From positions 32,553 through 96,552 of the forward strand of contig JAECUM010009440.1 of assembly GCA_016617855.1 (NCBI GenBank): a DNA stretch of 64,000 nucleotides, in the 5' to 3' direction. This document shows, in pieces, positions 23,266-31,470 of this stretch. Below the pieces are notes generated by a model. The model made no database searches. It was not told the DNA's origin and worked only from the letters and a program-made list of their open reading frames with translations. Position 1 is the stretch's first letter. Every line of letters starts with the position of its first letter. Source of the DNA: Megalonaias nervosa (Eukaryota > Mollusca > Bivalvia > Unionida > Unionidae). The translations under genes were made by a program, and so were the position numbers.

Positions 23266-23837
23266 ATGACTCAGACAAATCAGACTCATGATGAAACGAT
23301 CGACAATGATATTATAAGAAAATTGAAGATTGAGTACAATGAGAAACACGAATTTGTTAAACATCCAACCATTAAAAATTATGAAGCATCCCGAGATGGT
23401 GTAATCAGACACTGCAGATTGAAAAAACCAGTCGGTAATCTTGATAATGCTGGTTATTTTAGATTTACCGCTGGGGGGAAAAATATCTATCTCATATATT
23501 CATACTCGAATGTTTTCGTGGAGTAGTTGAAAATGGACTTGTAGTTGATCATATTGATGGAGATCCCCAAAATAATAATCTATCTAACCTGCAAACTATT
23601 ACACCTAGTCAGAATTCTGCACGTGGAAAAAATGGCGTTAATAATCATTGTAAGGACGCAAGAGTTATTAGGTCTGTAAATATACAGACAGGACAGGAAA
23701 TAACTTTCCCATCAATTAATGCGGCTGCAAAACATTTTAGCATCAATCCTGCTTCAGTAAAACGTGTTGCAGATAATATTATTAGATCTGCATTTTCATT
23801 CAAATACGATCAGCAGATAATATTTGAATATATCTAA
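23266..23837 (+). pseudogene. Phage-type HNH homing-endonuclease-like protein, frameshifted
   Basis: The N-terminal part (23266-23526, 86 codons) resembles a NUMOD4 DNA-binding module (YEASRDGVIRH, LDNAGYFRF). The rest lies in another frame: ILECFRG, VDHIDGDPQNNNLSNLQT (the HNH core with its catalytic His and Asn) and a NUMOD1-like tail (PSINAAAKHF, INPASVKRV), ending at the TAA at 23835-23837. The frame change maps to the G6A5 run at 23473-23483. Such enzymes are common in phages and in some large eukaryotic viruses as selfish or mobile genes. It starts 14 bp after the Cys-rich gene, behind an ATTATATAAA box. Confidence 0.82.
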
Positions 23838-23873
23838 CTCTGTCTTCCTAACGAAAAACAGATAGTTCTACTG

Positions 23874-24317
23874 TCAATTTTGCCAAGGCTTTTGTTTAGC
23901 CATAATTACAGTCAAGGGTCCACGTTCACCGTCTCTGCTCTCAGCGTCATTATCATTTTTGACAGAATCAGATAGCATAATCTTTCTTAATTGCATTACA
24001 CGATTGTCCACGATCTTTTTTCTTTCGTACTCGTGAGACAGTTCGGATTTAACTTTTTCGATTGACTGTACAAGAGGTGCAAATAGCTTTACCTGATCGT
24101 CGTTTACCATAGCTAGTGATTCAAGCATAGATTGATAAATTAATTTTATAAATCTGTAGTTTGAAGGTAGTGTATATTTATTATCAAATTTTCTCTGTTG
24201 CAGTGATTCAAAATCGCACATAATTTTCTGAGGGTCGAGATTATCAGATATTTTTATTCCGTTATGTTTTAGTTTTTTAATAGCACAGATAATATCATTA
24301 ATGTTTTCATGGTTCAT
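23874..24317 (-). CDS. Unknown protein, helical
   Basis: I chose the ATG at 24317 (MNHENIND) rather than the upstream in-frame start at 24365, because it directly follows a TATATATA stretch as the other genes of the element do. 147 codons, rich in K, D, E and N, with a likely coiled-coil segment around VQSIEKVKSELSHEYERKK. No family recognised. It is convergent with the homing-endonuclease gene and faces the non-coding block with its 5' side. Confidence 0.6.
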   Translation of the reverse strand: MNHENINDIICAIKKLKHNGIKISDNLDPQKIMCDFESLQQRKFDNKYTLPSNYRFIKLIYQSMLESLAMVNDDQVKLFAPLVQSIEKVKSELSHEYERKKIVDNRVMQLRKIMLSDSVKNDNDAESRDGERGPLTVIMAKQKPWQN

Positions 24318-24356
24318 TATATATATATTTATATATTTAATATAAAAAAAAATATT

Positions 24357-24388
24357 AGCTCCCATGACTTTTTTTTTGTCAGGGAGCT
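24357..24388. promoter_or_regulatory. Hairpin with a T9 loop
   Basis: AGCTCCC-A-TGAC pairs with GTCAGGGAGCT (11 bp with one bulged A) around a run of nine T. It lies 40 bp upstream of the 147-codon gene at the edge of the non-coding block. Role unknown. Confidence 0.55.
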
Positions 24389-24400
24389 GTTTTTGTGTGA

Positions 24401-24579
24401 TATATGGTTATGAAATATATACAGATGGTTTATGATTTTGATTTCAGCACAACATATATTATATGGTTATGAAATATATACAGATGGTTTATGATTTTGA
24501 TTTTGATTTTGGACGGCACAAACATAAACTTATCCTAATGATATATGATTGTATGGTTATGAAATATATACAAATGGTG
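24401..24579 (+). repeat. Three direct repeats (about 28-46 bp) in the non-coding block
   Basis: 'atggttatgaaatatataca' followed by 'gatggtttatgattttgatt' occurs at 24403-24445 and 24462-24506, and in a shorter form at 24552-24579. They are iterons in form; an origin or enhancer role is inference. Confidence 0.75.
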
Positions 24580-24605
24580 ATGACGGGGAAATCTTGTCTA
24601 CGTCC

Positions 24606-24701
24606 AACAGATTTTGTACACTCTCCCCCCATACAAAACGCCGGGGAGTGTAAAAGGTACACCCCTCAAGGGTGTATGATAGGAGAGTGTATTTTGTCTG
24701 T
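24606..24701. promoter_or_regulatory. Nested inverted repeats (possible cruciform)
   Basis: Outer arms ACACTCTCC (24618-24626) and GGAGAGTGT (24682-24690) are perfect complements. They extend outward imperfectly to AACAGA/TCTGTT. Inside lie two smaller hairpins: CTCCCC with GGGGAG, and ACACCC-CTCAA-GGGTGT. The whole can fold as a three-way structure. Confidence 0.7.
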
Positions 24702-25527
24702 TGTGGATTTCGAGGAAATGCTCCGGGTTCCCCCAACTAAATAGCATCAGTCGCCAAATGCAAGATAATATCTTTAGCATTTTTGGAGACTCGAACACGC
24801 GAGAGTCTGTAGAGCTTCGATCTACGTCCAACCGTCTTACCATTTCGGCCATGGTTCTCTTATCAATAATACAGTTGAATTTAGTATATATAAAATATTT
24901 GCGCTGTCTCACAGGATTTGTATTACTAATGTAGCGTGAATTTACTTTAATTTTTCAAAATTAATAAAATAATCCATATATGAGTTATCGTTCGTTAAGG
25001 TCAAAGTACGTTAGAGCTAAAAATAACTCTACGTACTTGGTATGTAAAACTGACGTGAGTTTAAGGTTATTAGAGTTAAATTATTCCTCTCTGTTACAAA
25101 TTGCTGCTTCACTAACAGCGATGCTTACAGAAAACAGATAGATCACTAAATAATTAACGAAAAACGATATATATCGTGTCCGTAGGGACTGAAACCTCTA
25201 TAGATAACATGTATTACAAAGAAGATAATCGTTTATTGCTCTACACAGAGACAGAGCAGAGTTATCGCGCTTCATTATATAATCAATTACAGTGAAAAAA
25301 ATAATTTTTATCCGCGTTTTTGAGAGAAATGTATATAGAGACCTGCCAAGTGTTACAATTTAGACCCTCTCTCTATTATGTCTGTGTTTTGTGATATCAT
25401 CCACTTTCTGCAAACAAGTATCAGAATGACACAATAACTATTTTATCTTTTATCAGAATAACAAACAACTATTCTGACCCGATATTGTTTTTTTTTTGTT
25501 ATGATAAAAACGTATTATGAGAACGCT

Positions 25528-27022
25528 CTATGAGCGTATATATAGATTAATATTTAGTTCTTCATTTCTTGTGTCCAGAATACGATTGCTTTGGTCTGTA
25601 AGTTTAAAGTGTATCCTTGATAATAACGGATTATGAACTCGTAGGTACACGGGGTTAATTGGCTCTGATACAATTAACCAACCGGGAGGTGCCAACGGGC
25701 TAAAACTGAATAATATGTACCCTTGCTGGGCCTGGCTAGACTTAGAAAGATCTACCTGATAGCTACCTTCAATAACATCACATACCAGATTGACTGCAAT
25801 TGTTGTTGTTATATTTACAATGCCTGGCGATATATGACGTCCGGCACCAAAGGGATTGTTATTGTGTTTTAGTATAACCGGTGGTGGGGCTATTTTTCTC
25901 CATGAATCACATATTTTTTTAAACTGTTCATCAATAAAATCATTAACTGATTTCTTTAGCTCTTCAGAGTTAAATCCCGGAATTATAAATGTTGGTAACT
26001 GTTCTCTTGTAATTCTGAAATGTTTAAGAAATACTGTTGTAAACAAATGATTGAGTGGAACACGCTGAATTGGATCGTCTTCAGTAACTATATAATTTAC
26101 TACATATCTGTCTGTTGCTGGTTTATATAAATATTTTTCTCTGTTATCAATAATATTATTCATAAACTCTAGGTCTGAAGCAACTTGATTCAAATGTTGT
26201 ATTGAGGCAATTATTTGATTTTTTTAAATCATCGCTGTAATAAACATTAATGCTTGAAAATAAATTTCGTAGATTATTAAATACACGTTCATGTTCAGAT
26301 TTAATTGTATTAGCATATGAATTTATTAAATCAATATCAAGTATTATTATTTTACCTTTTTTACCTTCAATTGTACTTGTAAAATATGTTTCTAATCTGT
26401 CTATATAATGTATAATTCTTTCATCGCCTAAATATTTTTGCCATGGATAAGCCTCCTCTTCTTTTCGATATTCTGGAAGTTGTATATATATTCTTTTATC
26501 AGTGACGAAATCAGATCGTTGTGGTTCTAGTGGTCCTTGATAAACCGGTGGAACATCAGGCCATCCTAACACGGATCTAATCGAACTTTGATAAATGTCT
26601 ACGAGGTAATCAGGAGAATTTATTTCAATCACCGCTGATAGTGTTGGTTCATAAACAGTGATCGCCATTTTAGATTCTTTCCCTGTGATAGATTTAATTT
26701 TGCGTTGAAACTCATCATTAATCTGTTCTATTTGATACCTGCCCGTTGAAATTCCAACAACTTGCCAATCAGGTGTTCCATCTGGTTTATTTTTATTTGC
26801 AAATATCAGTGAATTATTTGGTTGTTGTCCACCAAACGGTTTTGATCTAATATTAGGCCAGCTATGATAAACTCGTAATTGCGCTAATGCTATTTCCTTT
26901 GCTGGAATTGCGGTTGGAAAGTTAACGCTAAATTCAGGATTGGTTGAACTTAATGATATCATAGTAGTTTTTGACGGCGTTGTATTAGCTACGATCTGCT
27001 GAAGTAATTCTAACGATGACAT
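25528..27022 (-). pseudogene. Penton-like minor capsid protein, split by one frameshift
   Basis: One gene in two frames. The N-terminal part (26156-27022, ATG at 27022) has IALAQLRVYHSWPNI, a GRYQIEQIND segment and SSIRSVLGWPD, which I recognise from penton-like proteins of adintovirus/Polinton relatives. The C-terminal part (25528-26193) has VNITTTIAVNLVCDVIEGSY, APPGWLIVSEPINPVYL and a closing strand pattern ending ELNINLYIRS, typical of the jelly-roll end of the same protein. The frame change lies at the T7 (A7 on the coding strand) run 26219-26225. The apparent start of the downstream part is TTG and is not a real start. Combined length about 500 codons. Expected at the capsid vertices. 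Confidence 0.82.
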
Positions 27023-27040
27023 TATTATTATCGTTATTAT

Positions 27041-27526
27041 TTAATTCTCCATCTCTCCGTTATTGTCACTAGCGATTATGAATGCTTCATCGTAGGTTTT
27101 CATTATCGTTACGAACTCCTCATCGGATATTTTACCATCACTGAGATACGCTGAAATATACGAGCATAATTTAGTGTAGGCGGCTGTTGCTGTGTGCAAT
27201 TTCATTATGTACTCGTTTAGTTTATCATTTGTACACGTAGATATTTTCTTAGAGATAATACTGAAAATACCTACACATGTTGTTGCCGTTGAAACTATAA
27301 TTGTTACAACTGCAGGCGCTGTCATCGTTATTGTTGATAGTAATAATCCACTTCCAGCAATAACAGCAGAAACCGAGTATACCATTATATCAATAACAAC
27401 CATACGTCGACGATATTTTTTTACCTTTATCGTGTAATCGTCGACGATATTTTTTAGTTTGGTTTGACACTCACATACTTGAGTGTATCTGTGACGTTGA
27501 ACATCGATAAATGACTCTTGATTCAT
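27041..27526 (-). CDS. Small two-helix membrane protein conserved in adintovirus-like elements
   Basis: 161 codons. A basic, coiled-coil-like N-terminus (residues 15-42) precedes two hydrophobic segments at about 42-65 and 68-92, followed by a soluble tail with the motif LSDGKISDEEF. That motif and this topology recur, as I remember them, in an uncharacterised protein of Polinton/adintovirus genomes. Likely a virion or assembly-membrane protein. It ends 18 bp before the penton gene and its start lies inside the 3' end of the fibre gene. Confidence 0.7.
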   Translation of the reverse strand: MNQESFIDVQRHRYTQVCECQTKLKNIVDDYTIKVKKYRRRMVVIDIMVYSVSAVIAGSGLLLSTITMTAPAVVTIIVSTATTCVGIFSIISKKISTCTNDKLNEYIMKLHTATAAYTKLCSYISAYLSDGKISDEEFVTIMKTYDEAFIIASDNNGEMEN

Positions 27527-28624
27527 TATAATTATCTAATTGAGGAGTTTCAGCTACAAACTCAATACACCACCAATAAGTCGCTGCGGTTAACTTTTTA
27601 TCATCCGCTATCAGCATAAACGTTTCCTCGACATCTTTGTTTAACACTATAGACACAATTCCAGAAAAATCATCGGTTGAATGACGCCATGGAAATGTGG
27701 TAAATATACTAAACTTTGCACTGCTAAACACCGATAATCTATATACACCAGTAACCTCTGCAGTGTGTTTAAAAGTGTTATTTTCCTGCGACCATGTTGC
27801 TTTTCCTGATGCGACTGTGTACACGATATTGTTAGCTCGTCCGTGTGGAATTTTAACGAGATTAGTTTTTTGAATAATATTAGGAATACCACTAATGATA
27901 TCGTTGAGTCTTGTGTTAATGTCAGCGAGATTAATAATAACAGTTGGTGGAGTTCCAAAAAAGTCATTAATAGATCTGTTTACATTTCTACGAAAATTTA
28001 GAAATGTTTGTACATGATTAAAATAATCAGTTCTAAATGTAGCAATTCCATCACTGATTGTCGTTAACGAAGTCATTATTGGAATTTCCTTATCATCGAC
28101 GTATTTTTTAGTTGCGGCGTCTAAATCTGTTTCTGGTGTTCTGAGATTATTAATACCATTATTATTCATGTCGAGAAATGCACGCATTATACCACCGCGC
28201 ACTGACACGTATTTGGATTCTTGATCATCGACGTATATTTTTGTTGCTGCGTCTGTATCTGCGATTGGATCTCCAAGATACGTAATTTTTCTTCTTGACA
28301 TAATAATGTCACCGGTAAATACATCACCAGTTTTCTTAACATAATCGTTAACCGACTTACCGGAATCCTGTATTTTACCCTGATCAGTGAAAGTAACGAC
28401 ATTATTAACAACCGCGTTGGGAATTCGTATAAGAACATCTAGTAGTTGTATGTTACTCGTTTTTAATCGTCCTTGTTTGTCCTGAAAAACGACGACTTCA
28501 TTTTGATCCACACTTGTGATATTTAATAAATCATCGATTTCATTTCTGAGCTGATCAAGGTTGCATATTTAGATAAATCGACCTTCTGAGCTTTACCTGA
28601 GGATCTTCCGTAAATATCTACCAT
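27471..28624 (-). pseudogene. Fibre-like protein with phage-tail-type repeats, frameshifted near its start
   Basis: The long open part (27471-28511) has two copies of a tail-fibre module: TGDVFTGDIIMSRRKITYLG-DP followed by DTDAATKIYVDD, and LDMNNNGINNLRTP followed by DLDAATKKYVDD. Such repeats form trimeric shafts in phage and viral fibres. The C-terminal 150 residues probably form the knob. The natural start is the ATG at 28624 (MVDIYGRSSGKAQ), in a different frame; the frame changes by one base near 28556. The 3' end overlaps the membrane-protein gene by 56 bp, unusual in this cluster. A host-attachment role is inferred. Confidence 0.78.
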
Positions 28625-28643
28625 TATATTTACTGATATCAGT

Positions 28644-29044
28644 TTAAGTATTATGACGTAGCGTAGTGAACGCGTGCACGACTTTATGAGGCGGTGCTGT
28701 TGATTTTGATACAGCATCAAGCACAGCGAGGGTTTCACGACCGCATATTGGAGGATCAGTTATTTTTTGTGTTGGTAGCGTTGAATACCAGATTGGAATA
28801 TCGCCGGTAACGTACTCTAAAATTCTTTTGGTGGTGCTAATCCATACGAATCGAAATAAATAATTCCACGTGTATCAATTGCATATGCGACCCAGTGCGT
28901 GCCTGGGCCAGAGTTTTTATCGAGATTGATGATACCGGTTTCAATATTGTTTGGTTTTTTTGGTAATTGATCGCGCATAAAAATACCTCTGAAATTTTTT
29001 ATTTTTAATTGCTTAGCAGCATTAAGTAAATCAAAATTGGACAT
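28644..29044 (-). pseudogene. Adenain-like cysteine protease, frameshifted
   Basis: A maturation protease of the adenovirus/Ulp1 (C5-like) fold. The N-terminal 75 codons include the catalytic-His segment PGTHWVAYAI (H50) and the acidic segment IIYFDSYG (D65). Then the frame changes in the run at about 28817-28829. In the other frame follow a Gln (PTQKIT) and the catalytic-Cys segment PPICGRETL, and the gene ends at 28644. About 133 codons in total, short for the family. In adenoviruses and Polintons it cleaves capsid and core precursors. It starts 8 bp after the upstream gene. Confidence 0.83.
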
Positions 29045-29052
29045 GGGTGATA

Positions 29053-29547
29053 TTAGTAAACTGTCCCGGGAAGTCTTAGACCCTTTCCGTATGAATACGG
29101 GGTCCCTGGTAATCTTAGACCCTTTCCGTATGAATACGGGGTTCCTGGTAATCTTAAACCTTTTCCCTTTTTTTTGATTCCCTGTCCGGTTGCTTTCTTT
29201 AACGCCATTCCAGCAGCTGTTCCAACAGCACCTAACGCAGCTGCTTTTGCAACAGCTGGGGCTGCAGCTGCTATTAATGCTGGTATAGCTGCGAGAAGTG
29301 GAAATATACCACCCGATTTAGCAATATCTTTGATGGCGCCCGCAGAAAGATTAAGTTTGACGCCTTTATTTGATTTTTTAGCGTCATTGAAGTTTTTGAA
29401 CTGACGCTCGGTCAACGATAGTTTATTTGCACCGGTCATTTGTTCTCGCTTTAGAGATATTTTTATTCCATAGTTATTTTTTGATGCTGATTGCAGTTTT
29501 TTAATCTGACCAGGAGTCAGACTCACACTAACGTGATGATATGACAT
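29053..29547 (-). CDS. pX/pVI-like core protein with C-terminal peptide repeats
   Basis: 164 codons, open. The N-terminal third (VSLTPGQIKKLQSA, LSLTERQ) is a lysine-rich pattern I know from an adintovirus virion protein. Residues 82-117 are an Ala-rich hydrophobic helix (FPLLAAIPALIAAAAPAVAK). The C-terminus carries three tandem copies of GKGLRLPGTPYSY, the last shortened. By analogy with adenovirus core and membrane-lytic peptides it may bind DNA or perturb membranes; this is inference. The three repeats are nearly identical at DNA level (39-bp unit, 29056-29165), so the number may vary by slippage. Confidence 0.75.
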   Translation of the reverse strand: MSYHHVSVSLTPGQIKKLQSASKNNYGIKISLKREQMTGANKLSLTERQFKNFNDAKKSNKGVKLNLSAGAIKDIAKSGGIFPLLAAIPALIAAAAPAVAKAAALGAVGTAAGMALKKATGQGIKKKGKGLRLPGTPYSYGKGLRLPGTPYSYGKGLRLPGTVY

Positions 29548-29570
29548 TATAATTATTATGGATGATCTAA

Positions 29571-30947
29571 TTACATGTTTTCTACTGGAGCATCAATAAC
29601 TCTCATTCGTCCACCAACACCCTCGAGTAACATCGATTTATCGCTGAGTATAACAGCAATTGCTCTGTAATTAGCAATAGCTCCTATTGTTACACGAGCT
29701 CGAAAATGTATATCTACAACAGATTGTCTGCTTAAATCTAAATGTTCTAGAGAAAAGTAACAAATCGGATACAGCGTTGTAAAATCTAGCTGCGATATTT
29801 GTAAACCAGTATCAATATTTTGATCACGTCCCATGAACGACATAAGATGATGATATGCACGTGCTACATGATTATTTTCAAAACTCAGTAATATATCTTC
29901 GGATGGTTCTTGATGTCCATTTATCCTTAATGAAACCTCAGAAACACCGAGTTGGTCAAATATCATATGACTATGTGTTTGAGAGTTTACTCGTGCAGTA
30001 TTTTGAAACGCGATAAATATATGTCTTGGTGCAGAAACACCTTGCTGAGAAGCTATCTGCCATGTAAATAAACCATCAATTGCACTCTGAACAGCATCTG
30101 TGGTCATCGTTAACCATGATAACGTTGATTTACCGCCTTGACTCATAAAAGATAACAACCGGTCTTCTTCAGATATTGACGGAGTCATCACTGGCATCCA
30201 CAGGGAAAGTTTTGTTAGTATTACTTTACCAATATCACCAATAGGTCTCCATAATGCATCATTATCATCGCCTTTTCGTACAAGTACAACCGTATGTTTG
30301 GCTCCGAAAATGACTTTTCTGACATTTCTACAAAATCCAAAAATATGTGACAGTGGAATTGCACATGAAAATCTTCTCCTATCACCTCTTAACATTGATC
30401 GACGCGCTGCAAATCCTAAGTTAAATTCTGGATTTGGAAAAGGTAGATCTTCAATAGCAGCAGGAGCAGGAGCAGGAGCTCCGTCATTTGGCTGTCGAAT
30501 AATCTGATTTCTGTTATCAGGATGGTCAGAAGTATCCTTGACAAACATCATTGATGGACCAGCTGATCTTGAATAATCGTCGCTGTATCTTGCAAGGTCT
30601 AGTATTGTTGTAGCAACATCAACGTCTTTCTGGATTGATTCAATATTTTTTCCATCAATCATGTACGTAGCGCTGTCAAATAACGCCATAATACCATTAT
30701 TAACAAAACCAACCCTAATATCAGCGACGTATTCGACATCATTTGTCCTTATAATTTCACCTTCAAATTCGATAAATGCTTCAGCGGGTAAGAAATATCT
30801 ACTTGTATCTTGAACTTGTAGTTCAATTCGTCCACGTTGATCTGGAATTCGTGCGTCGTAAGAATAATACTGATAATCGCGCACAGACTCATCTTTGAGT
30901 ACTGGTACATCCATGTCAAACGCGGGGTCAGATATGCGCTTAAACAT
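29571..30947 (-). CDS. Major capsid protein (double jelly-roll, hexon-like)
   Basis: 458 codons, uninterrupted. N-terminal FKRISDPAFDMDVP, an early strand segment RIELQVQDTSRYFLPAEAFI and the central VILTKLSLWMPVMTPS are typical of the capsid protein of adintoviruses and Polintons. The length fits two jelly-roll domains, forming trimeric capsomers. An Ala/Pro loop lies at about residues 157-165. It sits in the structural cluster between the two pVI/pX-like genes. Its open frame, while neighbours are broken, means the element is only lightly damaged. Confidence 0.88.
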   Translation of the reverse strand: MFKRISDPAFDMDVPVLKDESVRDYQYYSYDARIPDQRGRIELQVQDTSRYFLPAEAFIEFEGEIIRTNDVEYVADIRVGFVNNGIMALFDSATYMIDGKNIESIQKDVDVATTILDLARYSDDYSRSAGPSMMFVKDTSDHPDNRNQIIRQPNDGAPAPAPAAIEDLPFPNPEFNLGFAARRSMLRGDRRRFSCAIPLSHIFGFCRNVRKVIFGAKHTVVLVRKGDDNDALWRPIGDIGKVILTKLSLWMPVMTPSISEEDRLLSFMSQGGKSTLSWLTMTTDAVQSAIDGLFTWQIASQQGVSAPRHIFIAFQNTARVNSQTHSHMIFDQLGVSEVSLRINGHQEPSEDILLSFENNHVARAYHHLMSFMGRDQNIDTGLQISQLDFTTLYPICYFSLEHLDLSRQSVVDIHFRARVTIGAIANYRAIAVILSDKSMLLEGVGGRMRVIDAPVENM

Positions 30948-30955
30948 CTTTATTA

Positions 30956-31435
30956 TTATCGTCTTCGTCTAACTCGAAGACCACTTCGGGAAGTGAGACC
31001 ACTTCCTGCTATCAGACTAGCGGTTATATTTTTTTCCTTTTCCGACATCGGGATATCAGCCAACTCCGCTAGTTTTTGATTAGCGGCTTGATTTATTATT
31101 TTACTAACATTTGCTGGCATCACTTCAGTGCTAGCCAATTTCACAGGTTGAGGTCGGGCCGCTTGTGGTCTGCGTATTAATCGTGCTAGTCTATCTTTGA
31201 TTGCTGAGAATGCTTTGCTAGCAATATTACCAACAGCGCCTATACCTTTTTCACGAACAACATCAATAGCTTTCATTCCTAGCTGCTTTGCAATCGGTAT
31301 TGCTTTTGGGGCTATTCTTCTAAACAGACCCTGAACAACATCACCTAATCCATCTCCGTAGGTCGTTTTGTATACTGGTAATCGAGAGTTTATTACCCTG
31401 ACCATGGTAGGTCCACGAGTATTGTGTATGATCAT
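30956..31435 (-). CDS. pVI-like amphipathic virion protein
   Basis: I start at the ATG at 31435 (MIIHNTRG); the frame extends upstream only to a GTG. 159 codons, strongly basic. Residues about 30-75 (GDGLGDVVQGLFRRIAPK and onwards) form an amphipathic helix like the membrane-lytic N-terminus of adenovirus pVI. The C-terminus ends in a basic RVRRRR after IAGSG, which fits the (I/L)xGxG style of adenain cleavage sites. Role as core or lytic protein is inferred. Confidence 0.7.
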   Translation of the reverse strand: MIIHNTRGPTMVRVINSRLPVYKTTYGDGLGDVVQGLFRRIAPKAIPIAKQLGMKAIDVVREKGIGAVGNIASKAFSAIKDRLARLIRRPQAARPQPVKLASTEVMPANVSKIINQAANQKLAELADIPMSEKEKNITASLIAGSGLTSRSGLRVRRRR

Positions 31436-31470
31436 TTTATTATTAAGTGACTTTATCACTAATTACATAC

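Larger units (their letters stand above)
24366..25527. other. 1.2-kb non-coding control block of the element
   Basis: The only long non-coding stretch inside the provirus. It holds the direct repeats, the nested hairpins at 24606-24701, a tRNA-like segment with a hairpin (24785-24855), a perfect palindrome ACGATATATATCGT (25164-25177) and several T/A runs. It separates the mixed-strand replication half from the one-way structural cluster, so it probably contains the promoter region of one or both. ORFs drawn across it show no protein-like features. Confidence 0.6.

Noticed and set aside
24785..24855. tRNA gene on the minus strand of the control block
   Set aside because: A- and B-box-like motifs are present, but the T stem has three mismatched pairs and the anticodon stem is imperfect; the clear structure is instead the hairpin AGACTC...GAGTCT. 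Kept only as part of a finding.
24598..24912. 104-codon ORF and its overlapping plus-strand ORFs in the control block
   Set aside because: They run through hairpins and direct repeats, show no protein-like pattern and do not follow the AT-box start context.
25528..26193. Independent 221-codon gene
   Set aside because: Its first codon would be TTG, and its content is the C-terminal half of the penton-like protein whose N-terminal half is in the adjacent frame.
27471..28511. Fibre gene starting at 28511
   Set aside because: The first codon there is GTG, and the repeat-bearing protein is preceded in another frame by a proper ATG (28624) and a matching N-terminal segment.
29174..29404. Ala-rich plus-strand ORF
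   Set aside because: It is a shadow of the Ala-rich helix of the minus-strand core protein.
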